Of a stretch of DNA of 64,000 nucleotides, positions 32,284 through 42,703 are shown piece by piece (the stretch's first letter is position 1; the number at the start of each line of letters is the position of its first letter). The notes under the pieces are model-generated. The model was not told the DNA's origin. It did not search any database and was given only the letters and a program-made list of their open reading frames with translations. A program made the translations under genes and the position numbers. This DNA comes from Euglena gracilis (taxonomy: Eukaryota > Euglenida > Euglenophyceae > Euglenales), in the NCBI GenBank assembly GCA_039621445.1, contig CP154956.1:9237443-9301442 (forward strand), read 5' to 3'.

Positions 32284-35200
32284 TGCTAGACACCTCGTGC
32301 ATCCCCAAGTCACACCACCGCACCCTCAAGGATCTGCGGGCCTGCATATACTGCCGGCGAATCAAGTCATATGCCCAATTCCTGGAAGCAGGCAAGCAGC
32401 TCCAGTGATAACTCACAGCAATTCCTAACATCTCGATAAGTCCCGACAAATCTGTCAGAACCGACAAATCCATTTTTTTTAAAGCATTCTGGGGAACCTT
32501 ATCCCCAGGGGACCAAACCAGACTGACAAAATTTTCGGCGCGAAGCGCCATGCACATTTTTTTTTTGAAAAGGGGTCAAAGATAGCCAAAAATGGCATTT
32601 TGAAGGGTTTATGAGTTTTCGCCTCAAATTTTGGCAAAAAAACCCCCAAAGACTGCCGATTTGGACCTTTTTTGAGCATTTTTTGAGAACCCTCTGCCAG
32701 CTCCCCCCCCCCCCCCCCAGAAGGGATCCAGCCAGCACCTTTTTTTTCCAGCCAGCACTTTTTTTTCCAGCCAGCACCTTTTTCCAGCCGGCTCATGGTC
32801 CCCCCCCCCCAGCCCTTAAGAAAACCCATGGCACCAGCACAGTTCACAGCATCCCAGCAGCACCGGAACACCAAGACCAGTCACTCAACCACCAAGGTCA
32901 ATACCAATCACTCAAATTCCAAGGTCAACTCCCGAGTTGCTTGGAGGCGGGGTGTGAGAATTGCGCCGGGATGGTGAAGAACCGGGCGGACGAGTGGACC
33001 TCTGCCAACTTTGATGGGTACGCCACAAGGCTTCCCCTTCCGATCACGTGTTGGCCCCCCCCCCCCCCCCGACCGCGTTGGACGTGGACTGTGTGTTGTG
33101 ATATGGGATTCACCAGCCTCCCAAAATTAGTTTCAAATCTGGGAAAGACGCCACAAAAAAGGGAGGGTTCAGCCATTTAGACTTTCTCTCTGACAAAGAT
33201 CTTTTGTCATCTTCTGCCTTGCGCTTTATCTTTTGGGAAGCCAAAGGGGAAAAATGGTTTTAATTCTGTTAACATCCTTTGGGATGATGCAAGCAGTCTG
33301 GTGGGAACAGGATCCCAGGTGCCAGACATACCCTCTTCCATACACCGAAGAAATGGGCGGAGTCCCGTGCCCATGAGTTGTGGGGTTGCTGGGTATGTTT
33401 TGTGTTTACTGTTCTCGTCTTTTTTTTGTATTTTTTTGCCACGAGAGGGCAGGGTGGAAAACACCCACCCCCAGGCCAGGTCATTGGTGCCAGGGTTTTT
33501 TTTTTTAGTCGTGCACCCCCGGGGGGGGAGGGGGGGTAGGGTGGGTGGGTCGCTGAGCTCTTATCCCTTTATGGGTAAGAGCGAAGCTTACCCCTGGCGA
33601 AACCCCCCCTCGACCCCCCCCGCCCCCCCCCGCCCCCCCCCCCCCCCCCCCCCCCGGGTCGGGGCAACCTCGGGAACCGATGGATTATCACCATGACCGG
33701 CCCGGTTCCCGGATTTTTTTTTTCCAGTCGCGAGCGACTGGATTTCTAGTTTTCGAATCACCTGGGTTTGACCCCCAACTCCCCACCAGGCCCGAGTTAT
33801 TCACACGCGAAGGGGTCCAAACTGGAACTTATCCAGGCGGGCCCCCCCTGGATAAGCCCCCCCCTTTGGACTCTGCCATTTCGGCCAAAAAATGTCCACT
33901 TTCAAAATATCTCCAAAATGATGCAAAATCAAAAGAAATGTCCAGACCTAATTTGAAGCCCTTGGAACGCCCTATCTACTGGTATTTTGATTTCCTCGCA
34001 ACTCCCCGCCTAGCCCGAGATACAGCAATTTTCGGCGCAGATGGCCGTTTTTGTACACTTTTCCCACTGTTCGACTTAGCCATTTTCGGCGAAAAAAAGT
34101 CGAAAAAAATCGAAATTTTTTTTTTGCTCGAAACGATGTTTTTTGGCCTCCCGGACCCAGAGAACGTGTTTTTTGAGCCAAAAACGACTGTTTTTTTGAC
34201 CCCCTGGCCTCCGGTTTCGGGCACAAATCCCTGCATTTCAGTCAAAAGAGCTCCCTGGAGTGGGCCAGTTTATGGGGAGGTCAATGAAGGGGTGGGTGCG
34301 CGCTTATCGAGAGCTCAGCACTATTCAAAACCTGGTTCGGCCGAGCACCCCCCCAACGGAGGGGGGTGGGAAAAACTTTTCGGCGCCAAAGGCGCCGAGT
34401 TTTTTTTGTTAAAAGTGCTATTTTTAGCACTTTTTGCGATTTTTCGGCCATTTTTTGGGGTCCCCGGGACCCCCTGGCCCCCCTCTCCCCCGGGTCTTAA
34501 AAAAACCCCTGATTGGTGTCCACCACCTGGCATGACCTTCCTCAAGTAGAGGCCTTGTCAAAGCCACTTTCACCACAAACGTCAACTTTTTTGTGGTGGG
34601 GCACATTGACCACGACAGAGATAAGGATGAACTTAATGGCAACACTTTACCTCTCCTCATGAAGTTCATCAGTGGACTTCACCGTTTTGATGGTTGGGGG
34701 TGAAATTTTGATGGGTGAAATCTGCTCCGTTTCCTCTCAAAATGACCATCTTGAGGTTGATGGTTCATGGAATTTTATCGAAATTTCCGAAAACTTGCCC
34801 AGAAATGTCATTTTTTTGGCCATTTTTTGGCCAAAAAAGTGCTCTTGTGGTGAACTTCACCAGTGAAGTTCACCGTTGGGTTAGGCAGGGGGAGAGGGGG
34901 GGGTCCGGGACCCAACAGTGAACTTTCAAACGGTGAACTTCACCTGGGGGGGTGTCCAAAATCCCCAAGTTCACCGCCTGATCTCCTTTGTGTTGGCACC
35001 GAAATTATTTCTTTCTGCTTCCAAAGTTTCAAGCTTGTGGATGTGAAATATCTCCTTTCTGCGCAAAGCATCATACAGTAATTTTTGGCCTGTTTGTGGC
35101 CCGCCCCCCCCCCCTCCACTATCTTCTCGTAAGAACCCCCCCCCCCCGGCGGAACGTCCTCATCAGCCACGCCGGTGCCTCTTTAAAGTGTTATGATCTT

Positions 35201-37463
35201 CATCCCTACCCTGTCCCCTTCTCCGCCAACAGGTTCATCTCCCTCATTGAGCCCTCGAAGTCCTGGGCCGGCCGTTGGCATGGCTTGGGTGTGCGCTGCT
35301 TCTCCTGTTTGAAAAGAAACCGCCGACCGTCAATTGGCAGTCTCGGACATTTCAGGCTTTAGGTATTTTAGGCTTTTGCGGAAGGATGACCAGAAATGAC
35401 CATATGGGGTCCCCTCCAGCCAAAAAAGGGCCCCTAAAACACGAAGTGGTTGAAAATGTATCGGCGATGACCGAGAATGGGCCCTGAATTGGCCCAATAT
35501 GCACCAAAATGGGCTGGAATGACACGTGGTACCCCGGGGGGGGGGGTGCAGGGGGCCCAGCCTTTTTCCAGCCAGCAGCCTTTTTCCAGCCCCAGACCCT
35601 TACCACCCCCATCGACGAGTTTTAATTTATATAGCTGGCACCCTTTATTCTTGGAACGTTTTTGCAAAGAAATGACAGTATTTATGAAACAGCTTGACAG
35701 AATTGCCTGAACGTTTTGACAGGGTTTTTGAGCAAAATGGCATTTTATTTGAATTTTTTTGACATAATTCACAAAACAGCCTTATTGGACGAAACTCCAT
35801 ATGAATGTCTCAAATTCTTTGGCTTTTTTCTCCCACAAAAGTTGTCACCGTATTTTGCAAATACTGTCAAAGAATTCATTTTTTTCTTCAAAAAATTTCA
35901 AAAAATTCTGTCAAAATTTTTTCTGGAGTTTCACTTAAAATGTCAATCCGTTCCAGCAACAGAGACACTAGCTGTAATTTATTTTCCAGCAGGCTGGATG
36001 ACAACTTTTTTTTAGCTTGGGGGGGTGCAAAGATGGGCCAAAAATGGACAAAAATGGGTCGGAAATGAGCCGGCCAGCTCAAAATTCGGGTAAAGAAATT
36101 GACTTTATTTGTATAACTGGTAATTTTTTGGGCATTTTTGCAGTTTTGATTTTTTTTTTTGATACCTGGTTCGAGCTCAGTCAGGCCAACTTCCAGCTGG
36201 AAGACCGAATGGGGGGGGGGGTGGCCAGCAGATTTTTTCAGCCAGCCCAAATTTTCCAGCTGGGACCCCCCGGGGGGTCTTGAAGCCACATCCTGATGGT
36301 GGCACGATGCCGGAGAAATCACATGTTTTCCGCATGCTTCAGTACATATTTAACCGCATACGATATACCGCATATGATATAGCATATATGTATGCTATAT
36401 CATACATATAGCGTGAGCATATATGTATGCTCACGCTACATATACGTGAGCATATATAGCTCACGTATATGCTTCACGTATACGTGAGCATACGCGAAGC
36501 ATGCCCACGTATGCTTCACGTGGGCATAAGCCCACGTGAAGCATACGTGGGCTTATGCTTCACGTAAGCCCACGTAACCTGGGGCTTACGTGAAGGTAAG
36601 CCCCAGGTTACCTTCACGATTTGCACAGGAAGCATTTTTTTGTGAAAAAACAAAACCGTGTGTTTGTGTTGTGCCCCCCCCCCCCCAAAGTGGCCAACTT
36701 TTTTTTGGCAAATTTTGGTTTACCCCTCAAAGTGGCCACTTTCTTTTGGCGCCAGAGGCCAGAATTTGACCCCCCCAAATGTGTCCCCCCGCCCGGAGTG
36801 GCCGTTTTGGGGTCCCATGGCGCCCAGAGGATGGCCACTTTGAGGGGGGGAAGGTAAATTAAAAGTCTATCTAAAGGATGCAAAAGTGAACTTTCATTGC
36901 AAGGTCTAAAAGATCCCAAAAATTGCTAAACCCCCCCCTAATAGAAGCACGGGTGCGCTTATAGCGGACCGCCGCCTCCAGCGGGGGGTGCGCTTCTATT
37001 TGGACCCTAGCCGCGTAAGCTTTGTTGATTTCCTTTGGAAATCCCATCAAAATGGGGAGTGGGCTTGTAGCAAGCTGGGCCAGAAGCGAAGTTAGCGCCG
37101 GCCATAAACAGACAAGAAGCCTTAGTGCAACTAAGGGGGATGCGCTTGTAGCAGACCGCCCGCCGCCTTCGGTGGCAGGGGTGCACTTTATTTGGACCCT
37201 GCGCTTGTAGCAGCCCCGCGCCCCTATTAGGGGGGGGTTTGAAACATTTACAAAAAGTGAACAGCTTTCCACCCATGATCTTTTGACCACCCCCCACTTC
37301 ATCAGGGGCACTACTCCCTGGGTGCTACGCCATCAAGGTGCACGGGGGCCAAGAGGAGGCACAGGATGGGATGGAGGAAGACGTGCCGGACGAGGATGAT
37401 CGCACCCGCACTGTGATTTGTAATTTTGGAAACGAACTTTTGGCAAATTTTCATCCTGTATGA
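32284..37463 (+). CDS. SPT4: SPT4 transcription elongation factor, four exons
   Basis: SPT4 pairs with SPT5 to make the clamp (DSIF) that keeps RNA polymerase II elongating. Exons: 32284-32387, 32947-33017, 35233-35288, 37306-37463 (TGA), giving about 128 codons against 117 in human. Exon 1: TLKDLRACIYCRRIKSYAQF, the first CxxC of the zinc finger. Exon 2: CENC, the second CxxC, placed 13 residues later as in other SPT4s, then ADEWTSANFDG. Exon 3: FISLIEPSKSWAGRWHGL, the family's SWxxxW helix. Exon 4: PGCYAIKVHGG, then an acidic tail EEDVPDEDD. Introns 2 and 3 are GT-AG with matching phases. Intron 1 is odd (possible GC donor). The first exon starts after a good acceptor (TCTCCTTCAG), so the start codon may lie upstream, or at the in-frame ATG 32241. 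All introns are full of repeats. Confidence 0.9.
32695..32815. repeat. Foldback fragment, word CCAGCCAGCACC
   Basis: C18 run, then three TTTTTCCAGCC(A/G)GC units and a second C run, in SPT4 intron 1. Related pieces occur at 35540-35600 and 36200-36275. Confidence 0.55.
33545..34330 (-). mobile_element. Full-length R-family element with inverted ends
   Basis: About 785 bp in SPT4 intron 2. The left end has GTCGCTGAGCTCTTATCCC and the right end TTATCGAGAGCTCAGCACT, an inverted pair. It contains, inverted, all segments seen separately in the other R copies: the GGGTAAGCTTCGCTCTTACC block, CAGTCGCGAGCGACTGG (itself a palindrome), the GTATCTCGGGCTAGGCGGGG segment, and GTCCGGGAGGCC. Probably a non-autonomous DNA transposon. 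No target duplication clear enough to state. Confidence 0.65.
34660..34985. repeat. GTGAACTTCACC-word element, third copy
   Basis: Starts GTGGACTTCACCGTTTTGAT and runs through CCTCTCAAAATGACCATCT and CAGTGAAGTTCACCG to GGTGAACTTCACCTGGGG. Same core as 25440-26360. In SPT4 intron 2. Confidence 0.65.
36375..36618. other. Chain of nine overlapping hairpins
   Basis: Consecutive inverted repeats: 36375-36402 (12-bp arms), 36411-36436 (11), 36442-36468 (10), 36469-36491 (imperfect), 36488-36514 (7), 36503-36552 (23-bp perfect arms, 4-nt loop), 36545-36575 (11), 36574-36611 (16, loop GTGAAG) and 36589-36618 (8). Neighbours share arm sequence (GTGAGCATA, ACGTGAGC, CACGTATGCTTCACGTG, GGGCTTA and GGGGCTTAC in succession), so the stem word changes gradually from AT-rich to GC-rich. 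It lies in SPT4 intron 3 and has no coding capacity. Confidence 0.9.
36673..36854. mobile_element. MITE (word CTCAAAGTGGCC), second copy
   Basis: C run then AAAGTGGCCAACTTTTTT at the left; GGATGGCCACTTTGAGG-G run-AAGG before TA 36855-36856 at the right. Same order of internal words as 20957-21169. The left TA is lost (TG-C run). In SPT4 intron 3. Confidence 0.75.
36935..37240. repeat. Foldback element, word AATAGAAGCACGGGTGCGC, carrying repeat R2
   Basis: C run-TAATAGAAGCACGGGTGCGC at the left and GCGCTTGTAGCAGCCCCGCG with CCCCTATTAGG-G run at the right. In the middle lies CCAGAAGCGAAGTTAGCGCC plus GGCCATAAACAGACAAGAAG, a segment also found at 45705-45767 (inverted) and 46337-46392. Just upstream of SPT4 exon 4. 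Confidence 0.6.
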
Positions 37464-37784
37464 CCACTAATCACCATGCATTGCTGGTAATTAGGGCCAG
37501 GATTTCAAGGCCCAATGGAGTTGATTTTGTTGGTCATAGGAACCTGCCCAAAATTGTGTGAACAGGGGGGGGGGACTGTGTCAGTTTTTGCTTATTGCAC
37601 AGGTGACGGTGCTTTCCCCCCGGCTCTCCCCAGGCTATTGAGTCAACTTTTAACCCCCCCACACCCCAACGTTCATTGGGGGAGATTAACAGCCAAGCAC
37701 ACATTTGGGTGGTCGTTGGCCCTCCCCGATGCCGGTGCGATGAACATCGCCGGGAGGTAATAAGCCAGGGGGGTTTGGGCAGAG

Positions 37785-38240
37785 TAACCCCCCCCAAGAA
37801 TAAGACCCCGGGTCTGCTTTTGACTTTTTGGGTCCGTTGCTAAAAATCCCAAAGGGGGTTTTATTTTCCGGGGGAGGGTCGACTTTTTGGATTTGGTGAA
37901 TCGACTAAAAAAAAAAACCCGCCCCGCGGGAGGGATCAAAAATTGGTTCAAAAAAGGGAGATTTTTGGGAATGAGCAATAAAATGTCTCAAAAAATGCCA
38001 ATTGTGACACATACAACATGGGCAATAATAATCGAAAAATGTCAAAGCTCACCCATTTTGGGAGCAATTTTACACTTTCAACTTTTGGGATTTTTCCCGA
38101 AAATCCTGAAGGGCAGTCTTATTTGGGGGGGGTCTACTTTTGGATTTTGCTGAAAATCGGCAGGGGGTTTTATTTTGGGGAGGGGTCTCATTTTGGGTGG
38201 GGGGAGGTCTCACTTGGGGGGGGGGTCTGTTAGGTCACCA
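37785..38240. repeat. Foldback element, word AATAAGACCCC
   Basis: Begins TAACC-C run-AAGAATAAGACCCCGGG and ends with GGTCTCA(C/T)TTTGGG units and G runs. Internal phrases AAAATCCCAAAGGGGGTTTT and GGTCGACTTTTTGGAT recur in slightly changed form near 38115-38170. Confidence 0.55.
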
Positions 38241-38570
38241 TTGTCTCTGAACTCTGGTTTGTGAAAATATCAGCGCTGCAGGATTTGTCTCGAAAATTTC
38301 TGAAACAATAGAGGAGAAAAAGGTTAAATGAGAATGCACATTATTGGACAGCAGTTTCGGACCCTCAGGGGTGGGTGTGACACTTATTTAGGCACCACCC
38401 GAAAGCGGTTTAGTGGAAATGGATTCTTTGGCAGGTGGCACACTGTGTCGTTGACCCCCCCCCCTGTGTCAACGGCACATTTCCTGCACATTGGCGTGTC
38501 GTGGACAAGGAGGGGAGAGGTACATGATCTTCAATTAGGTCCCATCACAGCTCCGGTGCCCCCTTCCCAG

Positions 38571-38667
38571 CACTGGAAAAGCACAGCGCGCGTGCAACTT
38601 CATTGCGGAGGACGAGGGGGAGGCGGACGCCGTCCAAAGCTCCGTTGGCGGGGAGAGCATTCTTTGA
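38571..38667 (+). CDS. Possible last exon (acidic tail) of a plus-strand gene
   Basis: After an acceptor-like CCCCCTTCCCAG the frame reads TGKAQRACNFIAEDEGEADA, then VQSSVGGESIL and TGA, with mostly G/C third positions. A second open frame over the same bases is also G/C-rich, so the call is weak. It could be an alternative SPT4 tail or a separate gene. Confidence 0.3.
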
Positions 38668-39520
38668 CGCCCCCACCCTCCCCGCCCGCGCCATGCCACC
38701 CGAGCCATGGAACGCCTTTGTTTTGGCGACCAGCTCTCCCGTCTGTCTCACTGCCTGACCTTAATGCTGACGTTACAGTCGTTTCCCGGTGCGCTAACCA
38801 GACCTCGGGTCGGCACTGAGAGTCACACAAGCCTTCGTTCCTTTGGGTGTTCCTTCTTGTGCACTCTCGAGGCGAAAGCATGCCAGAACAGCAGGGAAAC
38901 AGCGTACAACATTCGTCATTTGGTCGTAGCCCCCAGAAAATCGAAAGACAATCAACAAAGAAATTGTCTGGTGTGTGTGTGTGAAGTCAAAAGCTCAATC
39001 CTTCAACTGTCTTTAATTTGACAAAGAAACAAATATAATTAACTTAATTCAAAACCTAGTGCATTAAGCGTAATTTTTACGGTCCTCTTATCTCCCCCGC
39101 CTTGTCCAAGACAAGGATATTGTTTACACAATCCCCGTGTCAACAGCACATTTCCGGAACACCACCCGGCGTTGTTCATCGAAATACATTGGTTTTTTCA
39201 CGGCGTCCATCGGGACATTGCTGTGTCTGGGACACACAATCACTTAGTCATTGGTCGACCCCCCCCACCCCCCCCCCACCCCACCGTTTGTGGGGGAGCC
39301 GGCGAGCAGAGCCTCCGGGTGACTGGTTGGTTTTTTATCCAGAGTGGTTGACTGGTTTTGGCCCGGACCCCCTCCCCGGGGGGATTGTCAAAAAACCACT
39401 TCAGTGACCGAAGGAACCGTAATTTTTTTTGGATTTTTTCAAGTTTGTGGTCAAATTTCTCTTGGATTCCAGAGTGCCCGACCCCCCCCCCCCGGAGGGT
39501 AGTGACTGCAGGGGGGGGGG

Positions 39521-40048
39521 TATGCAACTTGCATAATTTTCATTTTTTGCATAATCAAGTTTTTCCGATATTTGCATTTTGTTGCAATTTTTTTTGCATT
39601 TTTTTGCATGAAATATTTTGCCGTGTAAAATTTTTTTGTTATGTTATGATATGTTATGTTGTGTAATAGAATGCAGAAGGGTGTGCCGCCACGTTCGTTC
39701 AGTCTTCTTGGGTGTGTTGATACCAAGTTGCGTTCCACGTTGTGCAATGAAACGCGACGTGCTGCCGCTTTATTGATGTTCAATGGTGACCTGGAGGGAC
39801 AATTTGCTTTGACTGAACGTGCAGGTGCCATGCATGTTGATCTTCAAAGCTTCAGTGCTTGCCGTTGTCTTCCAGGAGGTGTTCTTTGTGATTCATTGAC
39901 AGGAACACCGGCATTGTCACATGTTTACAGATTTTAGGCAGCAAAACTCTGTTATATTCCAGCCTTTTCTCAGGGGTTTTATGCAAGTTGCATTTTTTTT
40001 GATGTTTTTGATTTTTTTTTGATTTGCATAATTTGAAGGGCCAAGTTG
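39521..40048. mobile_element. Foldback element (word TATGCAACTTGCATAAT) with an internal ORF
   Basis: The left end TATGCAACTTGCATAATTTT follows a G run. The right end is GATTTGCATAATTTGAAGGG plus CCAAGTTGCATCC before a C run. Both sides carry TTTTTTGCAT phrases. Unlike most foldbacks here it encloses a plausible ORF (39671-39937). Confidence 0.6.
39671..39937 (+). CDS. Unrecognised ORF inside a foldback element
   Basis: About 88 codons from ATG 39671. MQKGVPPRSFSLLGCVDTKL, RSTLCNETRRAAALLMFNGD, LTERAGAMHVDLQSFSACRC and a short tail to TAG. Mixed composition and no low-complexity bias make it more credible than its surroundings, but I recognise no motif. It may be a captured exon or an element-encoded protein. 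Confidence 0.4.
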   Translation: MQKGVPPRSFSLLGCVDTKLRSTLCNETRRAAALLMFNGDLEGQFALTERAGAMHVDLQSFSACRCLPGGVLCDSLTGTPALSHVYRF

Positions 40049-40689
40049 CATCCCCCCCCCCCCCCCCGGTGACTGACTGCTTTTCCAGAAAAAATTGAGT
40101 GACTGTTTTTTGGAAGAGTGCAACTGACGCCCCCCTGTGGCGGCGAAAAAATGTATGGCCTCTGGTCAAGGGGGGAAGGAAGGTAAGTCAGCTTTCCCCT
40201 TCCTCGGCCGGAGAAGCCCAGGGCCCTCTTTTTTTTTGTGGTATCGAAGAGTTTTGTAAGGAATGCCCCTTAAGGACTATTCTTAGGCCCAAAGGCTGGC
40301 CAACGGTCAGTCTGGGCATCGAGAAAATTAACTGGTCCTGAAGCAACAAAAAAAAATCCCGTCCCAGCACATTCAATGACGCATCCACAGCAAAAAAGGT
40401 CGAAAAAACCGGCCATATTTTGACAAAAACTGGTCGAAACCAGGAAAAAAAAATATTTCTGGAATCCTTGACGTGTTGCCGGACTACCCAAAAAATGTGA
40501 CCGCCGGGCTGAATCCGTAAGTCATTCCAGACGATGGGGTTGTTTTTGGGCCCACTCCGGAACCCCCCCCCCCACTCCCTCTCGCAGAGCCCTTCTTCGG
40601 CGCCCGCTGCATTCCAGGCAGCCCTTCTGAAGGATGGGTACGCTGGATGAGCTATCCCGCTTTTACCCCGACCGCACCCTGTCTGGCAG

Positions 40690-40830
40690 ACCGCCCCAGG
40701 GGAGGGTCGGTTTGGTGGGTTGTGTTGCACAGCCCCTGGCACCCATGGCGCGTGTGCATACATGCCCTGCAAACGGGAGAACAATGTGATCCCATTGACC
40801 CCTGCCAATGTGGTTTCGGGTTCGTACAAA
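40690..40830 (+). CDS. Probable internal exon of an unrecognised plus-strand gene
   Basis: A strong polypyrimidine tract and acceptor (CACCCTGTCTGGCAG) precede, and a good donor (AAA/GTGAGC) follows, 47 codons in phase 0 to 0. Sequence: TAPGEGRFGGLCCTAPGTHG, ACAYMPCKRENNVIPLTPAN, VVSGSYK. Four Cys occur in 20 residues. Family unknown. Confidence 0.5.
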
Positions 40831-40920
40831 GTGAGCTCACGTTCCTTCGGGGACTCATTTTAGATACCAGCCCAGCGTGCTGTGTCATATGGAACCAAAC
40901 AATGAATGTGATATTTATTT

Positions 40921-41194
40921 GGCAGCTCCCAATTTTCTGGCCCCCCGGGGGGCCATGTAGTTGGGAGAGGGGGGTCCAAATTTTTTTTGCGTTATGGATG
41001 GAGTAGGGTTAGGGTTAGGAGTTCGGCCTAAATTTTAGGCCTAACTTGTGCACCTAACACCAATCTGCAAGTTAGGCCTAACCCTAACCCTAACTTCTAA
41101 CCCAAACCCTATTCCGTCCGTAACGCACAATTTTTTTGGACTCCCCTCTCCCAACCACATCCCCCGGGGGGGGGGCATGTAGTTGGGAGCTGCC
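40921..41194. mobile_element. Foldback element with telomere-like repeats, ATTT duplication
   Basis: 274 bp with ends GGCAGCTCCCAA and GTTGGGAGCTGCC, flanked by ATTT (40917-40920, 41195-41198). The arms are about 110 bp each and near-complementary. The inner part of the left arm is GTAGGGTTAGGGTTAGG and of the right arm CCTAACCCTAACCCTAAC, that is, TTAGGG-type repeats facing each other. The loop is AT-rich with AGGCCT palindromes. Confidence 0.85.
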
Positions 41195-41267
41195 ATTTAA
41201 TAATTATAGCTATATCATTTGATGATAAATATTAAGTAAATAAAACGAATAAAAATGAATTATATAC

Positions 41268-41293
41268 GTGTGTGTGTGTGTGTGTGTGTATGT

Positions 41294-41359
<66 letters not shown>

Positions 41360-41395
41360 GTGTGTGTGTGTGTATGTATGTGTATACACACACAT
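41268..41395. repeat. (TG)n/(CA)n microsatellite
   Basis: TG repeats, then a long CA stretch, a short TA stretch, TG again and CA: a set of inverted dinucleotide arrays able to fold on themselves. Confidence 0.95.
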
Positions 41396-41472
41396 ACCAA
41401 TTATGGTAAAGCCAGGCTGGATAAACGCGCAAGCTGCTGTTCACCAGAAGACAGACCCCTCCCCCCCGGCAG

Positions 41473-41636
41473 TTGGCCAAAAGCAGCCTGCTCCCCGCGG
41501 GCGGCCGGCCGTGGCGCGCCGCCAGCGTGCCGCGCGCGCACATCGACCGGGTGCTGCTGCAGTGCCGGGGCGACGCCGCGGCGTGCCTGGAGCAGCTGGA
41601 GGCCCTGGAGCGGCACCACGGCAGCCGTCCTGGGGC
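41473..41636 (+). CDS. Probable exon of an unrecognised plus-strand gene
   Basis: After a C-rich acceptor (CCCCCCCCGGCAG) the frame SVPRAHIDRVLLQCRGDAAA, then CLEQLEALERHHG, has a G or C at every third position over about 45 codons, which no other frame explains as well. The pattern (I-D-x-V-L ... G-D-x-x-x-x-L-x-x-L) is faintly like UBA/CUE ubiquitin-binding helices, too weak to name. The donor is uncertain. Confidence 0.5.
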
Positions 41637-42227
41637 CCCCCTGTTTTGACTGTCTCCGCCCCCCAAGGCTGTGCAGTCTGGACAAAAAGGAACGGAGGCA
41701 AAAATGAAGGATGAAACCACCCGATTTCCCCCATCACCTTTTTTTCCTGTCATTTTTTTCCCCATACCCTTTCTTCGCTCTTGGAGGGCACCTTCTGACG
41801 TGGTCAGATGGTCCATCTTGGGGTCTTTTTTTTGTTATGAAAAATCCAAAAAAGACACCCAGAAGAAATTTTGACCTTTATTTGTGATTTTGAGTTGCCT
41901 GTTTGCCGAAAAGGTTTATCTCAGGTGGAAAGTTACTAGGTTAGTGGGAGAAGGGGGGTTTTGTAAATGGGTGGGGTTACACAGGGGTCCAAAAAGCTTT
42001 TTGTGGAGTTTGTGGGTGGGTACTCAACCCCAGCCCCAAAGCCCATGCTAGCCCATGGCTGTGGTGATGGTGTGTGCACACTAGCACGGGTGTCACAAGG
42101 CTTTGTCAAAACCTAGGCCAGTTGTGCGAGAGCATAATTTTTTCGATTTGTGACCCGCCTGTTTGCCACTCACCCCAGCTCAGGCAAGGGGGCGAGGCAG
42201 TCAATGCTGGGGTGGGTGAGCTTTGCC

Positions 42228-42410
42228 CCACCTTTGCACAACACATGATAGCAACCCCTGGCAACGCTGGCTGGGGAGACATTAATTTTACCAGGGTGAC
42301 CAATTTGGGCTGAAAATGGTCCAAATTGGTCACCTTGGTAAAGTCACACCTCCCCAGCCAGCGTGGACAGGGGTTGACATTGTGTGTTGCGCGAAGGTGG
42401 CACAAAAAAT
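42228..42410. mobile_element. Foldback element with ~80-bp arms and tiny loop
   Basis: Left arm CCCCACCTTTGCACAACACA ... GGCTGGGGAGACATTAATTT, CCAGGGTGACCAATTTGG; right arm CCAAATTGGTCACCTTGG, CCTCCCCAGCCAGCGTGG, GTTGCGCGAAGGTGG. Loop about 10 nt. No C/G run at the tips, so it belongs to a different class. Confidence 0.75.
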
Positions 42411-42703
42411 GTGTGCACCTGCGTACGTAAATGGGGGAGGATATAATTTTGGGAAAACAGCAATCACTCCAGAAATGAAGTTGAGAGCAAATGCTCTGGC
42501 CTTTGTGAGGACACATATGCGAGAAGCGCAGGCGCGAGGGGAGGTGTGCACTTTATTCGACTTCACTTTCAGACCCCCAGGGGTGTGACCCCTATCTGTG
42601 CACCGTTTTGGCACTGTGCACTCAAATGGGGGGTTTATTCAAGTTCCTGTGTCGTTGGCCTATTTCCTCATGTCCTCAAAATGAAACCAGAAACGTGCTT
42701 CAG

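Noticed and set aside
41232-41816. 194-codon minus-strand ORF
   Set aside because: Runs through a dinucleotide repeat, and its GC-rich part is better explained by the plus-strand frame with G/C at every third position.
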